Shown here: piece by piece, positions 1 to 8,189 of the stretch
How positions within the stretch are numbered: the first letter of the stretch is position 1
How the letters are laid out: each line of letters opens with the position of its first letter
Assembly: GCA_023433465.1 (NCBI GenBank)
Contig: JAEZCR010000139.1
Location: forward strand, 1 to 46,640
From: Pseudomonadota bacterium
Lineage (GTDB): Bacteria > Pseudomonadota > Gammaproteobacteria > Steroidobacterales > Steroidobacteraceae
DNA: 46,640 bases
Direction: 5' to 3'
Notes under the pieces: generated by a model
The model's database searches: none
Seen by the model: the letters and a program-made list of their open reading frames with translations, nothing else
What the model was told of the DNA's origin: nothing
Translations under genes and position numbers: made by a program

Positions 1-2
1 CC

Positions 3-134
3 CCTTGGGGGGGCGGGGGTTGCGACGGTAGCCCGGGGCCCCTCGCCGGCACGGGAACGAATGCGGAATCGGTCGGCGACGAGCTGCGGGAATTCTGCTC
101 GGAACTGATCGCAGGCAACGCCATCCCCAGATAG
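3..134 (+). CDS. possible 3' end of an unidentified gene (partial)
   Basis: A frame open from the window edge ends at TAG 132-134. Its last residues read ELREFCSELIAGNAIPR, which loosely recalls the C-terminal end of acyl-CoA ligases, but this is far too little for identification. The first 40 bases are runs of G and C and may be poor contig-edge sequence. I see nothing else in 135-266 before the next ribosome binding site. Confidence 0.22.
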   Translation, partial: PWGGGGCDGSPGPLAGTGTNAESVGDELREFCSELIAGNAIPR

Positions 135-266
135 ACGGGATCATCTGCCTCCAATCGTCGGAGCGCAGCCCATAGTCACGCGGGAATTCGCCCCATGCGG
201 CCCTCCCTGCGGTCGAGGCACGCGATCGCGCGGTATAACGAACGGACCCGGGCAAGGAGGACATCC

Positions 267-710
267 ATGGCATCCGTACACGTTCCAACGAACGCTCTCG
301 TGCTGGTCGGTGACGGCAGAAGAGCGCTGTTCCTGCGCAATCGCGGCACACCTCGCCACATCGAATTGATCACCGAGCGCGAAATGTCACAGGACAATCC
401 ACCGAATCGCGAGCAGGGCACCGATCGTCCCGGCCGATATCTGGGTGCCGATGGCGTATCACGCAGCGCGTTCGAGCAGACCGACTGGCACCAGCAGGCG
501 GAGCAACGATTTGCCGGCGAGATCGCCGATACGCTCTATCAAATGGCGCACGCACACCGGTTCGAAGAGCTGGTGTTGATCGCGCCACCGAAACTGCTCG
601 GCGATCTGCGAGCCGCACTGCACAGCGAAGTCAGCGATCGCATCGTCGCGGAGGTGCCGAAGAACCTCACGCCGAATCCCGTTCCGGAGATCGCGAAGCT
701 GTTGAGTTGA
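267..710 (+). CDS. host attachment protein family (baeRF-like)
   Basis: Encodes 147 aa. ATG 267 is chosen because AAGGAGG lies seven bases upstream; the frame is open further left but without a ribosome binding site. The sequence matches the 'protein required for attachment to host cells' family (Host_attach): an N-terminal VLVGDGRRALFLRN strand segment, a basic polar middle with TDRPGRYLGADG, and a C-terminal EELVLIAPPKLLGDLR segment. The fold is related to release-factor-like baeRF domains. There is no signal peptide, so it is a cytosolic protein. The biochemical role is not established; the family was named from an Agrobacterium attachment phenotype. It lies 111 bp ahead of the CBS gene on the same strand and may share a transcript with it. 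Confidence 0.85.
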   Translation: MASVHVPTNALVLVGDGRRALFLRNRGTPRHIELITEREMSQDNPPNREQGTDRPGRYLGADGVSRSAFEQTDWHQQAEQRFAGEIADTLYQMAHAHRFEELVLIAPPKLLGDLRAALHSEVSDRIVAEVPKNLTPNPVPEIAKLLS

Positions 711-821
711 TCTCGACGCCATTACGCTTCGAGTCCTACACAAGTCGTCGCCGCACGCGAAACACATCGTCGCGGGAAGAGCGCAGCATCAAGGGTTCAA
801 CCCGATGCCGAGGAGGAAGAC

Positions 822-1244
822 ATGCAAATCCGCGACGTGATGACTTCACATGTGAGCGTGGTGAAACCGGATACGCCCGTTTCCGAGATAGCCATGCGGA
901 TGCGCGACGAAGACATCGGCTCCGTTCCGGTCACGGATGGCGACAAACTGATCGGCATGGTGACCGATCGGGACATCGTGACCCGAGGTCTCGCTCAGTC
1001 GGCCGACATGAGCCGGGTTCAGGCCAAGGATGTGATGTCTCCGAAGATCCTCTATTGCATGGAGGACGAGACCATCAGCGAGGTGCTCGAGAACATGGGG
1101 GAGGAGCAGATCCGGCGTCTGCCGGTCGTGAATCGCGACAAGCGCCTCGTGGGCGTGGTGTCGCTCGGCGATCTCAGCAAGGCGGAGAAGCAGCGCGCGG
1201 GTGATGCGCTTGCGGGGATCTCGGAGAGCACACACAAGCACTGA
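822..1244 (+). CDS. tandem CBS-domain protein
   Basis: Encodes 140 aa, consisting almost entirely of two CBS motifs (about residues 5-60 and 70-125) that form a Bateman module. DVMTSHVSVVKPDTPVSEIA and the matching DVMSPKILYCMEDETISEV open each half, and GMVTDRDIV and GVVSLGDLS close them. Such stand-alone proteins bind adenosine nucleotides and act as energy or redox sensors on partner proteins; no partner can be named here. The start has GAGGAAGAC upstream. The C-terminus ends in a His/Lys tail. A run of nine C follows the stop, then a weak hairpin at 1271-1284. Confidence 0.92.
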   Translation: MQIRDVMTSHVSVVKPDTPVSEIAMRMRDEDIGSVPVTDGDKLIGMVTDRDIVTRGLAQSADMSRVQAKDVMSPKILYCMEDETISEVLENMGEEQIRRLPVVNRDKRLVGVVSLGDLSKAEKQRAGDALAGISESTHKH

Positions 1245-1360
1245 AGCAGCCCCCCCCCGAACGGCTCATGCCTCGCGAGCGAGGTGTTTCGTCGACGATG
1301 AACGAGTGGCTCACCGCGTGATATACACGTGACGGTGGAGAGTTTCGCTGGCGAGCCCGC

Positions 1361-2152
1361 ATGAGCCTGACTGCCCTGAATCGACGCATCGTCCTGTTGG
1401 CTGCCCTCGCCCCCATTTTCGTTTCACATTCCGACGCCCAGGAACTCGAGCGACCCGAGTTGCTCGTATTCGCCGCTTCGTCCCTGACCGACGTTCTGGG
1501 CAGACTTTCGACAGCGTACGAAGAGCAGTCGGGCATCAAGGTCAAACTATCCTTCGCGGCGAGCTCCGTGCTCGCCCGCCAGATCGAGGTCGGCACGAGG
1601 GCCGATGTGTTCGTATCCGCGGATCAGGAGTGGATGAACTACCTGGACGAGCGCAATTTGATCGCCGCCGGCACGCGGCGCGACCTGGTGGGCAATCGCC
1701 TCGTCCTCATCGCCCCGTCCGACAGCAAAGTGGCGCTTTCGATCGAACCCGGCTTTGATCTGGCCAGCGCATTGGGCACTGGCCGGCTCGCGACGGGCGA
1801 CCCCGAGACCGTACCGGTGGGCAGATATGCTCGCGCCGCACTGACGAAGCTCGGAGCGTGGAAGGACCTCGAGCGCAGGATCGCGCCCGCCGAGAATGTG
1901 CGCACGGCGCTCATGTATGTCTCGAGAGGCGAAGCGCCGCTTGGAATCGTTTACGCGACCGACGCGGCGGTGGAGCCGAGGGTGCGCGTGGTCGATACGT
2001 TTCCCGCCGATACACACGAGCCAATCACCTATCCCGCCGCCGCCATGAACCATGCGCAGCCCGCCGCGGCCGGCTTTCTGGAATTCCTGGGTAGTGAGAG
2101 CGCCGCGCGGATCTGGCGGAAGTTCGGCTTCGTCGACCTGCGTTCCAGGTAG
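1361..2152 (+). CDS. modA: molybdate ABC transporter substrate-binding protein ModA
   Basis: Encodes 263 aa, the usual ModA length, with a signal peptide (LLAALAPIFVSHSDAQ, cleavage near residue 27). ModA hallmarks are all present: FAASSLTDVL (oxyanion-binding Ser40/Ser41), SFAASSVLARQIE (Ser68), RADVFVSAD, GDPETVPVGRYA, NVRTALMYVSRGEAPLGIVY and the TDA segment. It binds molybdate or tungstate in the periplasm for delivery to ModBC. No modB or modC follows; the next gene is a TraB/GumN protein. It may therefore serve permease genes encoded elsewhere or have another oxyanion role. The ribosome binding site is weak. Confidence 0.93.
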   Translation: MSLTALNRRIVLLAALAPIFVSHSDAQELERPELLVFAASSLTDVLGRLSTAYEEQSGIKVKLSFAASSVLARQIEVGTRADVFVSADQEWMNYLDERNLIAAGTRRDLVGNRLVLIAPSDSKVALSIEPGFDLASALGTGRLATGDPETVPVGRYARAALTKLGAWKDLERRIAPAENVRTALMYVSRGEAPLGIVYATDAAVEPRVRVVDTFPADTHEPITYPAAAMNHAQPAAAGFLEFLGSESAARIWRKFGFVDLRSR

Positions 2153-2193
2153 ATCGGGGTAACGGCGCTCCCGGTTTACGCGGAACCCATCCA

Positions 2194-2218
2194 TGTGTCA
2201 CAGTATCGCTGTGACACA
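2194..2218. promoter_or_regulatory. perfect 10-bp inverted repeat in front of the TraB-like gene
   Basis: TGTGTCACAG, a 5-base spacer TATCG, then CTGTGACACA. The right arm ends at the first base of the Shine-Dalgarno sequence AGGAGGGG, ten bases before ATG 2228. It could be a repressor operator or, in RNA, a hairpin that masks the ribosome binding site. Confidence 0.6.
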
Positions 2219-2227
2219 GGAGGGGCC

Positions 2228-3235
2228 ATGGTGCGAAAGACTCTGACTACCGCGCTGATGTTGATCGTTGCCGTGACCGCGATCGCTGCCGATGCGCCGA
2301 TGGAGGAAGTCGTCGTCACGGGCGAATACGCGGGTCCTGGAATGTGGCAGGTCACCCACCCCGACCACCCTGGTCACACGCTCTGGATCCTCGGTGAACC
2401 GCCGCTATTGCCAAAGGGAATTCGCTTTCGTTCGCAAAAGGTGGCGCAGGTTGCCTCGCAATCGCAGGAAATCCTCATGCCGGCCGGGTCCTCGCTGAAG
2501 CCCGACGAGAAAATTGGCGTGTTGCGCATGCTCACGTTGGTGCCCGCGGCATTGAAGCTGCGCAAGAATCCCGACAAGGCCACACTGAAAGAACTGATCC
2601 CACCCGACGTTTACGCGCGTTGGCTGGTGCAGAAGAAGCTCTACCTCGGCCGCGACTCCGGCGTGGAGAAGATGCGCCCCTTCCTCGTGGCCGACAAGCT
2701 GCGCAATGCGGCGATCAAGGAACTGCAGCTCGGCAACGTCGGCTCCTGGGCAGACGTCTGGGCGGTAGTCAAAGAGAACAAGATTCCCGTTACGAGACCC
2801 AACCTCGAATTCACGTTCAAGACCGAGGGTCTTCGCCAGCAGATCAAGTCGTTTGCGCGCGAGAAGCTCGCCGACGAAGAATGTTTCGCGCGGACCATCG
2901 AGCTCACCGAGGCGCTCGCCAATAGGGAAGTGGAAAACGCCCGCGCCCGCGCGTGGGCCACGGGCGACCTCGCCACGCTGCAGGAACTTCCGCCGCTGCC
3001 GAATCCCGACCCGTCCTGCGACCAGGCCATCGTGAATGCGCTGGCGATGACCACCCCGGTGCCCACCGATCTGCGCGCGCAGATGGACGAGTTGTGGTTC
3101 GCGTCGGCAGGAAACGCGGTGACGAAAAACGTGAGCACGCTTGCATTCGTGCCGATGAGCGCACTGCTCGGGGAGAATGGTTATCTCGAAAGTCTGCGCG
3201 CGCGTGGCTACGAAATCCTCGCACCTGTCTCCTGA
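2228..3235 (+). CDS. TraB/GumN family protein
   Basis: Encodes 335 aa. ATG 2228 is preferred over the longer frame because AGGAGGGG sits directly upstream and a clean signal peptide follows (LTTALMLIVAVTAIAADA). The mature start WQVTHPDHPGHTLWILGEPPLLPKGI matches the opening of TraB/GumN (TIKI-like) proteins, and LGENGYLESLRARGYEI near the end matches their closing segment. The family's second GX2H motif is not evident, so metalloprotease activity of the TIKI kind is uncertain. Periplasmic or outer-membrane associated. A perfect inverted repeat overlaps its leader. Its role is unknown. Confidence 0.75.
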   Translation: MVRKTLTTALMLIVAVTAIAADAPMEEVVVTGEYAGPGMWQVTHPDHPGHTLWILGEPPLLPKGIRFRSQKVAQVASQSQEILMPAGSSLKPDEKIGVLRMLTLVPAALKLRKNPDKATLKELIPPDVYARWLVQKKLYLGRDSGVEKMRPFLVADKLRNAAIKELQLGNVGSWADVWAVVKENKIPVTRPNLEFTFKTEGLRQQIKSFAREKLADEECFARTIELTEALANREVENARARAWATGDLATLQELPPLPNPDPSCDQAIVNALAMTTPVPTDLRAQMDELWFASAGNAVTKNVSTLAFVPMSALLGENGYLESLRARGYEILAPVS

Positions 3236-3319
3236 TGCGAAAGACGGCTGGTTGCGTGCACGCGATGGTAGATTCGAGCGTGCCGCGCGCAGGCCGGCAA
3301 AACGGGGGATGACAATCAC

Positions 3320-4243
3320 ATGTCTCGCATGTCGTTTTCGATGGCACCGCCTTCCATGCTGATCCTGATTTTTCTCTCGCTCGGTTGCGGAGGCGAAGGG
3401 TCCGACAACCCCGCGGCCCCCTCCGCGCCTCCTGTGCAGCCCGCGGGCCCATCTGGCCCGGGGGCGCCGGCGATTTCCGAAACTGGCGGCATTCCCAGTG
3501 GTTACAGGATGGTGTGGTCCGACGAATTCGACGTGCCGGGACTGCCGGATGCCACGAAGTGGAGCCACGACACCGAGCGCAACTCGGCGGGCTGGTACAA
3601 CAACGAGCAGCAGTACTACGCGAGCGAACGACCGGAAAATGCGCGGGTCGAGAACGGCTTCCTCGTGATCACGGCGCGCCGAGAGGATCTATCTACCCTC
3701 GGATTGCCGGACTGGAGCGGCCAGCGTTACTCCTCCGCGCGGCTCGTCACGCGCGGCAAGGCGGCCTGGAGCGGCGGCTTCTTCGAGATCCGCGCCAAAC
3801 TACCCTGCGGGCGTGGCACGTGGCCGGCCATCTGGACGTTGTCGGCGCCGCCGCAGACGCGCTGGCCCGACGACGGCGAGATCGACATCATGGAGCACGT
3901 GGGATTCGATCCGGGCATCGTGCACGGCACCGTGCACACGGGCTCGTACAACCACACCCTCGGCAACCATCGCGGCGCGACGACGACGGTCGCCGACGCC
4001 TGCAACGAGTTCCACCGCTACCAGATGAACTGGACTCCTTCACGCATCACCATCGGCGTCGACGATCGCAACTACTTCCAGTACTCGAACGACGGGAGCG
4101 GCAACGGCACGTGGCCGTTCGACAGCCCCCAGTACCTGATCCTCAACATCGCCGTCGGCGGCGACTGGGGCGGACAGATGGGCATCGACGACACGGTTTT
4201 TCCCGTGCGCATGGAGATCGACTACGTGCGCGTATATCAGTAG
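3320..4243 (+). CDS. glycoside hydrolase family 16 lipoprotein (beta-glucanase)
   Basis: Encodes 307 aa. It has a lipoprotein signal (LIFLSLGC, lipidated Cys near residue 23) and a Pro/Gly-rich linker to about residue 55. A complete GH16 domain follows from YRMVWSDEFDVPGLPDATKW to the C-terminal MEIDYVRVYQ. The catalytic motif is E187-I-D189-I-M-E192: E187 nucleophile, E192 acid/base. Family members cleave beta-1,3 or mixed beta-1,3/1,4 glucans such as laminarin, so this is probably a cell-surface laminarinase. The gene stands alone with no transporter or susCD-like partner beside it; a convergent metY follows. Confidence 0.93.
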   Translation: MSRMSFSMAPPSMLILIFLSLGCGGEGSDNPAAPSAPPVQPAGPSGPGAPAISETGGIPSGYRMVWSDEFDVPGLPDATKWSHDTERNSAGWYNNEQQYYASERPENARVENGFLVITARREDLSTLGLPDWSGQRYSSARLVTRGKAAWSGGFFEIRAKLPCGRGTWPAIWTLSAPPQTRWPDDGEIDIMEHVGFDPGIVHGTVHTGSYNHTLGNHRGATTTVADACNEFHRYQMNWTPSRITIGVDDRNYFQYSNDGSGNGTWPFDSPQYLILNIAVGGDWGGQMGIDDTVFPVRMEIDYVRVYQ

Positions 4244-4258
4244 GCGCCGCGGCCGCCC

Positions 4259-5530
4259 TTACGCCTGCGCGAGCGCCTGTTCGACGTCGGCGATGATGTC
4301 GTCGATGTGCTCGATGCCCACCGAGATGCGCACCATGTCTTCGCTGACACCGGCGGCCTTCAGCTCCTGCGGAGAGAGCTGGCGGTGGGTGGTCGAGGCA
4401 GGATGGCAGGCCAGCGACTTCGCATCGCCGATGTTCACCAGCCGGAAGATCATCTTCAGCGCGTCGATGAAGCGCGCGCCCGCTTCGGCGCCACCCTTGA
4501 TGCCGAAGCTGATGATGCCGGACGCCTTGCCCTTGCAGATCTTGTCGGCGGTCGTCTTGTACGGGCTGTCGGGCAGCGTCGCGTAGTTCACCCAGGTGAT
4601 CTTCGGATGCTTCTCGAGCCACGCTGCGAGCGCCTCGGCATTCGAGCAGTGCCGCTCCATGCGCAGCCCCAGTGTCTCGAGGCCCATGAGGAACAGGAAC
4701 GCGTTGTGCGGCGAGAGTGCCGCGCCGGTGTTGCGCAGCGGAACGACGCGCGCGCGTCCGATGAACGCCGCCGGTCCGAGCGCCTGCGTGTAGACCACAC
4801 CGTGGTACGACGGATCGGGCTCGTTCAGCAGCGGAAATCGCTCCTTGTTGGCGACCCAGTCGAACTTGCCCGAGTCGACGATCATGCCGCCGATCGAGTT
4901 GCCATGGCCACCGATGTACTTGGTGAGCGCGTGCACGACGATGTCCGCGCCGAAGTCGATGGGCCGGCATAGATAGGGAGTCGCCACCGTGTTGTCGACG
5001 ATGAGCGGCACGCCGTGCCTGTGGGCGATCTGCGCCAGGCGCTGGATGTCCACGACGTTGCCGGCCGGATTGCCGATCGACTCGCAGAACACGGCTTTCG
5101 TCTTCTTGTCGATGAGCTTCTCGAGGCCGGCGAAGTCGGCCTGGTCGGCCAGCCGCACCTCGATGCCCTGGCGCGGAAAGGTGTGGACGAACAGGTTGTA
5201 AGTCCCGCCATAGAGCTGGCTGACCGAGACGATGTTGTCGCCCGCGCTGGCGAGCGTCTGGATGGCATACGTGATGGCCGCCATGCCGGACGCGAGCGCG
5301 AGACCGGCGATGCCGCCTTCCATCTCCGCGACGCGCGCTTCGAGCACCGCGTTGGTCGGGTTCATGATGCGGGAATAAATGTTGCCCGGCACGACAAGGT
5401 TGAATAGATCCGCGCCGTGCTGCGTGTTGTCGAACGTATAGGACGTGGTCTGATAAATCGGAACGGCCGCGGCCTTGGTCGTGCCTTCGGGTTCGTAACC
5501 GTGATGCAGGGCGATGGATTCCAGCTTCAT
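4259..5530 (-). CDS. metY: O-acetylhomoserine sulfhydrylase (aminocarboxypropyltransferase)
   Basis: Encodes 423 aa; ATG 5530 is preceded by GAGGAAAAC. Cys/Met-metabolism PLP enzyme, fold type I. SxxxxALTKYIGGHG carries the PLP lysine K204, and D179 in VDNTVATPYLC contacts the pyridine nitrogen. The GNSIGGMIVDSGKFDW stretch and the FPLLNEPDPSYHG insertion are typical of MetY rather than of cystathionine gamma-synthase. It converts O-acetylhomoserine and sulfide to homocysteine in direct-sulfhydrylation methionine synthesis; O-succinylhomoserine use cannot be excluded. I see no SAM or SAH riboswitch in the 145-bp divergent gap to the DUF4197 gene. Confidence 0.92.
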   Translation of the reverse strand: MKLESIALHHGYEPEGTTKAAAVPIYQTTSYTFDNTQHGADLFNLVVPGNIYSRIMNPTNAVLEARVAEMEGGIAGLALASGMAAITYAIQTLASAGDNIVSVSQLYGGTYNLFVHTFPRQGIEVRLADQADFAGLEKLIDKKTKAVFCESIGNPAGNVVDIQRLAQIAHRHGVPLIVDNTVATPYLCRPIDFGADIVVHALTKYIGGHGNSIGGMIVDSGKFDWVANKERFPLLNEPDPSYHGVVYTQALGPAAFIGRARVVPLRNTGAALSPHNAFLFLMGLETLGLRMERHCSNAEALAAWLEKHPKITWVNYATLPDSPYKTTADKICKGKASGIISFGIKGGAEAGARFIDALKMIFRLVNIGDAKSLACHPASTTHRQLSPQELKAAGVSEDMVRISVGIEHIDDIIADVEQALAQA

Positions 5531-5675
5531 GTTTTCCTCTCGGAAGTCATTGTTCGTCGTGGGTCGCACAGGATACTGCCACGCGCCCGCGCAGAGGATC
5601 AGCATCGTTGGATCACGCCTTGCGTATACAGCGTCCGCTCTGTTCTGCTACGGAAAGTTCAATCAGGAGTTCCGA

Positions 5676-6416
5676 ATGAGACGACTCGGCGGCAATGCGC
5701 GATTGCTTCACACGTTGGCGCTCGGCCTCGCAGCCTTCCTGCTCGGCAGCTGCGCCGAGATGTCGCGAGTGCTGGAAAGCGGCGGCACGTCTTCCGCCTC
5801 GCCCACTCAGCCCGCTTTCGCGCGTGCAGTGAAAGAGTCACTCGAGCTCGGAAGTGTTCGAGCTTCCGACCTGCTTTCCAGAAAAGGTGGATACAGCAAT
5901 CACCCCGTGTATCGAATCACGCTGCCGCAGCAAGTGCAGCCGATCGCAAGTCGCCTGCGACAGTTCGGTCTCGGCGGTCAGCTGGATCGCGTGGAAGTCC
6001 TCATGAACCAAGGCGCGGAGCAAGCGGCGGCAGAGGCGAAAGCCGTCTTCATCGATGCCGTTCGCGCGATGACCATCACGGATGCGCTCGGGATCGTGCG
6101 CGGTCCCGAGACGGCGGCGACCGATTACTTCCGGCGGCAGACCGAGGCGTCACTGCGGCAGCGGTACTTGCCCATTCTCCAGCGCAATCTCGAGCAGCTC
6201 GGCTTTTACCGCCAGTACAAGCAGATGCTGAGCGCCTACGACGCGCTGCCGATCCAGAACAAGCCGAACCTCGATCTCGAGCAGCATGCGCTGACGCAAA
6301 GCCTCAATGGCTTGTTCACGCAAATCGGCGAAGAAGAAAAGCTGATCAGGCGCGATCCCCTGGGTCGCGGGAGCAGCGCGATCGCCGCGGTGTTCAATCG
6401 TCGCGGGACTGAATGA
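5676..6416 (+). CDS. DUF4197 lipoprotein
   Basis: Encodes 246 aa. Start chosen at ATG 5676 with CAGGAG upstream. The lipobox LLGSC puts the lipidated Cys near residue 26. The rest is a full DUF4197 domain: AVKESLELG, NHPVYRITLPQQVQPIASRLRQ, GAEQAAAEAKAVFIDAVRAMTITDAL, GPETAATDYFRRQTEASL, then ALTQSLNGLFTQIGEEEKLIRRDP. Members are envelope proteins of unknown function in proteobacteria. Monocistronic and divergent from metY. Confidence 0.9.
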   Translation: MRRLGGNARLLHTLALGLAAFLLGSCAEMSRVLESGGTSSASPTQPAFARAVKESLELGSVRASDLLSRKGGYSNHPVYRITLPQQVQPIASRLRQFGLGGQLDRVEVLMNQGAEQAAAEAKAVFIDAVRAMTITDALGIVRGPETAATDYFRRQTEASLRQRYLPILQRNLEQLGFYRQYKQMLSAYDALPIQNKPNLDLEQHALTQSLNGLFTQIGEEEKLIRRDPLGRGSSAIAAVFNRRGTE

Positions 6417-6474
6417 GCAACCGTCGAGTTCTGATCGCGGGCGCCGGCCAATGCGCGCGAGGGCCCGTGTCACC

Positions 6475-6515
6475 TTGACGTTACTCCCGCTCCTCGCCTA
6501 CTATCACCTATAGGT
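6475..6515 (+). promoter_or_regulatory. sigma70-type promoter with palindromic operator
   Basis: TTGACG (6475-6480), an 18-bp spacer and TACTAT (6499-6504) form a good -35/-10 pair. The 10-bp palindrome ACCTATAGGT (6506-6515) lies where transcription should start. It is a plausible binding site for the XRE regulator encoded downstream. Confidence 0.6.
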
Positions 6516-6531
6516 TACATGGAGCGCGGCG

Positions 6532-6684
6532 ATGCTGCTCGTGCTCATCGTGCTCGCAATCTTCTCGATGTTCACGACACTGTCGGCGCCGTGGGTGATC
6601 AATGCCTTGCTGGCCACCGCATTCGGAGTGCAAGCCGTGGCTTTTGCGAGACTCGAACTGAAGGATGGCGATGTCCGGGATTGA
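6532..6684 (+). CDS. 50-residue two-helix membrane protein
   Basis: A short frame of 50 codons with GGAG seven bases before ATG 6532. Two hydrophobic helices (residues about 2-14 and 19-38) and a charged C-terminal tail FARLELKDGDVRD. Its last 14 bases overlap the start of the XRE regulator, and it lies directly behind a good promoter. It is therefore probably the first gene of a two-gene operon. Small membrane proteins are commonly found next to short YozG-like XRE regulators; no function is known. Identity rests on context, not on homology. Confidence 0.6.
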   Translation: MLLVLIVLAIFSMFTTLSAPWVINALLATAFGVQAVAFARLELKDGDVRD

Positions 6685-6880
6685 GCTCGAGAATCGACTC
6701 AGGGACCTGCGCGCGAAACGGAACCTCACACAGGCCGAGCTGGCCGAGCAGGTGGGCGTGTCACGCAAGACGATCAACACTGTGGAAAACGGCGTGTTCA
6801 CGCCGTCCACCACGCTTGCGCTCAAACTTGCCCGCGCCCTGGGCGTCACGGTTGAAAGAATATTTTCATTGCGCGAGTAG
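6671..6880 (+). CDS. short XRE/Cro-type helix-turn-helix regulator
   Basis: Encodes 69 aa from ATG 6671, for which AAGGA is at a proper distance; the alternative ATG 6665 has none. The whole protein is one HTH_3 domain: NLTQAELAEQVGVSRKTINTVENG contains both recognition helices, then PSTTLALKLARALGVTVERIFSL. Such minimal regulators of the YozG type usually control their own operon with a neighbouring membrane protein, as seen here. The palindrome at 6506-6515 is the obvious operator candidate. Nothing recognisable follows in 6881-7025. Confidence 0.88.
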   Translation: MSGIELENRLRDLRAKRNLTQAELAEQVGVSRKTINTVENGVFTPSTTLALKLARALGVTVERIFSLRE

Positions 6881-7025
6881 CGGTCATGAGATCAAAGACA
6901 TTTCAAGGAACGGCGATCGGGGCCAGTCAGTCCTGCCGGCGAGAACGGTGCAAGTAACGCCCGAGATGCAGCAGCGTATCGAGCGAGACGTGCGATGAGC
7001 TTCCGAGCCGTGGATCGGTCTGGCG

Positions 7026-8027
7026 TCACCTTACCAACGTCAACACGTGGCGGCGCATCGCCTTCAAAAACTGTTCGCTCTCCGTGAAACAGGCGTAGTG
7101 GCCGCCGTCGATCGCCACGAATGCTTTGCCAGGAGACCTGACTCCTTCCCAATAAGCTCGCGCCGGTTCAAGAGGGGTGACGTGATCCTCGCGGCCCTGA
7201 ATCAGAATGTACGGTACCGGTATCGACGGAACGTCTTTCATCGCGTCAAAGGCGAGCGACTCATTCCCGACCTTGTTGGCCTGGAACCCGTAGCCCTTCA
7301 CCCAGGCTTCCGCCTCTGGCTTGGGATGTTCGGGTGACCCCATGAAGTTTCGTTGCAGCTCCAGATACTCCAGATCTGGAGGCGACATCATCCACTTGCG
7401 TGAAGCACCGATGCGCTTCCAATCGTTGACAGGCAATGCCTGGACGTCATCCAGCGCCTTCAGACCCTCTGCATCGTGCGTGGCGACCGCTTGCGCGCGC
7501 GCCCATCGCTCGCGGTACTTCATCGTCAATTCGTTGTTGACGAACTGCCCGGTACCCACGAACGCGTAGTAAAGCTCGGGCGCACGCCTCACGACCATCA
7601 AGCCCAGCATCGCACCGAATGATTGTCCGACCAGGATCAGCTTGCGCTTGCCGAGCCGTTGCAAAGCGTGCCGAGTCACTTCCACGGCGTCCTCGGTCAA
7701 TCGATGGAGCGTGAGGTCTGGCGTCGCTTCGCCAAGCTTTTCGAAGGTTTTCCCGGTACCCCGCTGATCCCAGTTGACCACCGTGAAGTCGTGCCTCCAG
7801 GGTGCGAATGTGTTCAGAAAAGGAGACTGCGCCTCTCCGGGTCCCCCATGCAGATACAGAATCGCGGGCTTGGTGCTGTCCGTGCCTTGAATGGCGATCC
7901 ATTGATCGATTCCGCCGATGAGGGCATAGCCTTGTTCATCGATCACACTCGAGGTGAATGCCTCGCCGCCGCATAGGAGCGTCGCGCCACATCCGAGTAG
8001 CAGGCTTCGGCGGTTCAAAGTACCCAT
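7026..8027 (-). CDS. alpha/beta hydrolase, proline-iminopeptidase-like, exported
   Basis: Encodes 333 aa. The start carries an RRSLLLGCGATLL segment, which suggests a Tat-type or lipoprotein export signal. HGGPG (oxyanion loop) and NWDQRGTGKT are the hallmarks of prolyl iminopeptidase-like (S33) hydrolases. The triad is Ser136 in GQSFG, Asp281 in GREDH and His310 in GGHYACF, and all three are intact. Substrates may be N-terminal prolyl peptides, but S33 relatives also include esterases. The start has a weak AGGAGT about eight bases upstream. It is divergent from the carboxylesterase gene across 162 bp, which holds no clear promoter that I can name. Confidence 0.88.
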   Translation of the reverse strand: MGTLNRRSLLLGCGATLLCGGEAFTSSVIDEQGYALIGGIDQWIAIQGTDSTKPAILYLHGGPGEAQSPFLNTFAPWRHDFTVVNWDQRGTGKTFEKLGEATPDLTLHRLTEDAVEVTRHALQRLGKRKLILVGQSFGAMLGLMVVRRAPELYYAFVGTGQFVNNELTMKYRERWARAQAVATHDAEGLKALDDVQALPVNDWKRIGASRKWMMSPPDLEYLELQRNFMGSPEHPKPEAEAWVKGYGFQANKVGNESLAFDAMKDVPSIPVPYILIQGREDHVTPLEPARAYWEGVRSPGKAFVAIDGGHYACFTESEQFLKAMRRHVLTLVR

Positions 8028-8189
8028 GGCGTTTACTCCTTGTCGACGCGACTACCCCCCGTCTCCATGACAAGGACGCCGCGAAGCCAATACGGTTCCC
8101 ATGAATCGGTGGTTGCGACGTGGAGCGAATGGTGCAAGTTTCACAAACCAACCACTTGCCGCGCATCACCCCTGGGCTATTGATCGCCG

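Noticed and set aside
1271..1284. CCTCG-CGAG-CGAGG hairpin behind the CBS gene as a terminator
   Set aside because: Only a 5-bp stem and no T run; too weak to call.
5600..5626. Loose ECF-like match (GCATCG ... CGTA) upstream of the DUF4197 gene, and another near 8092 upstream of the S33 hydrolase
   Set aside because: The -35 parts differ at three or more positions from the strict motif; such weak matches are expected by chance.
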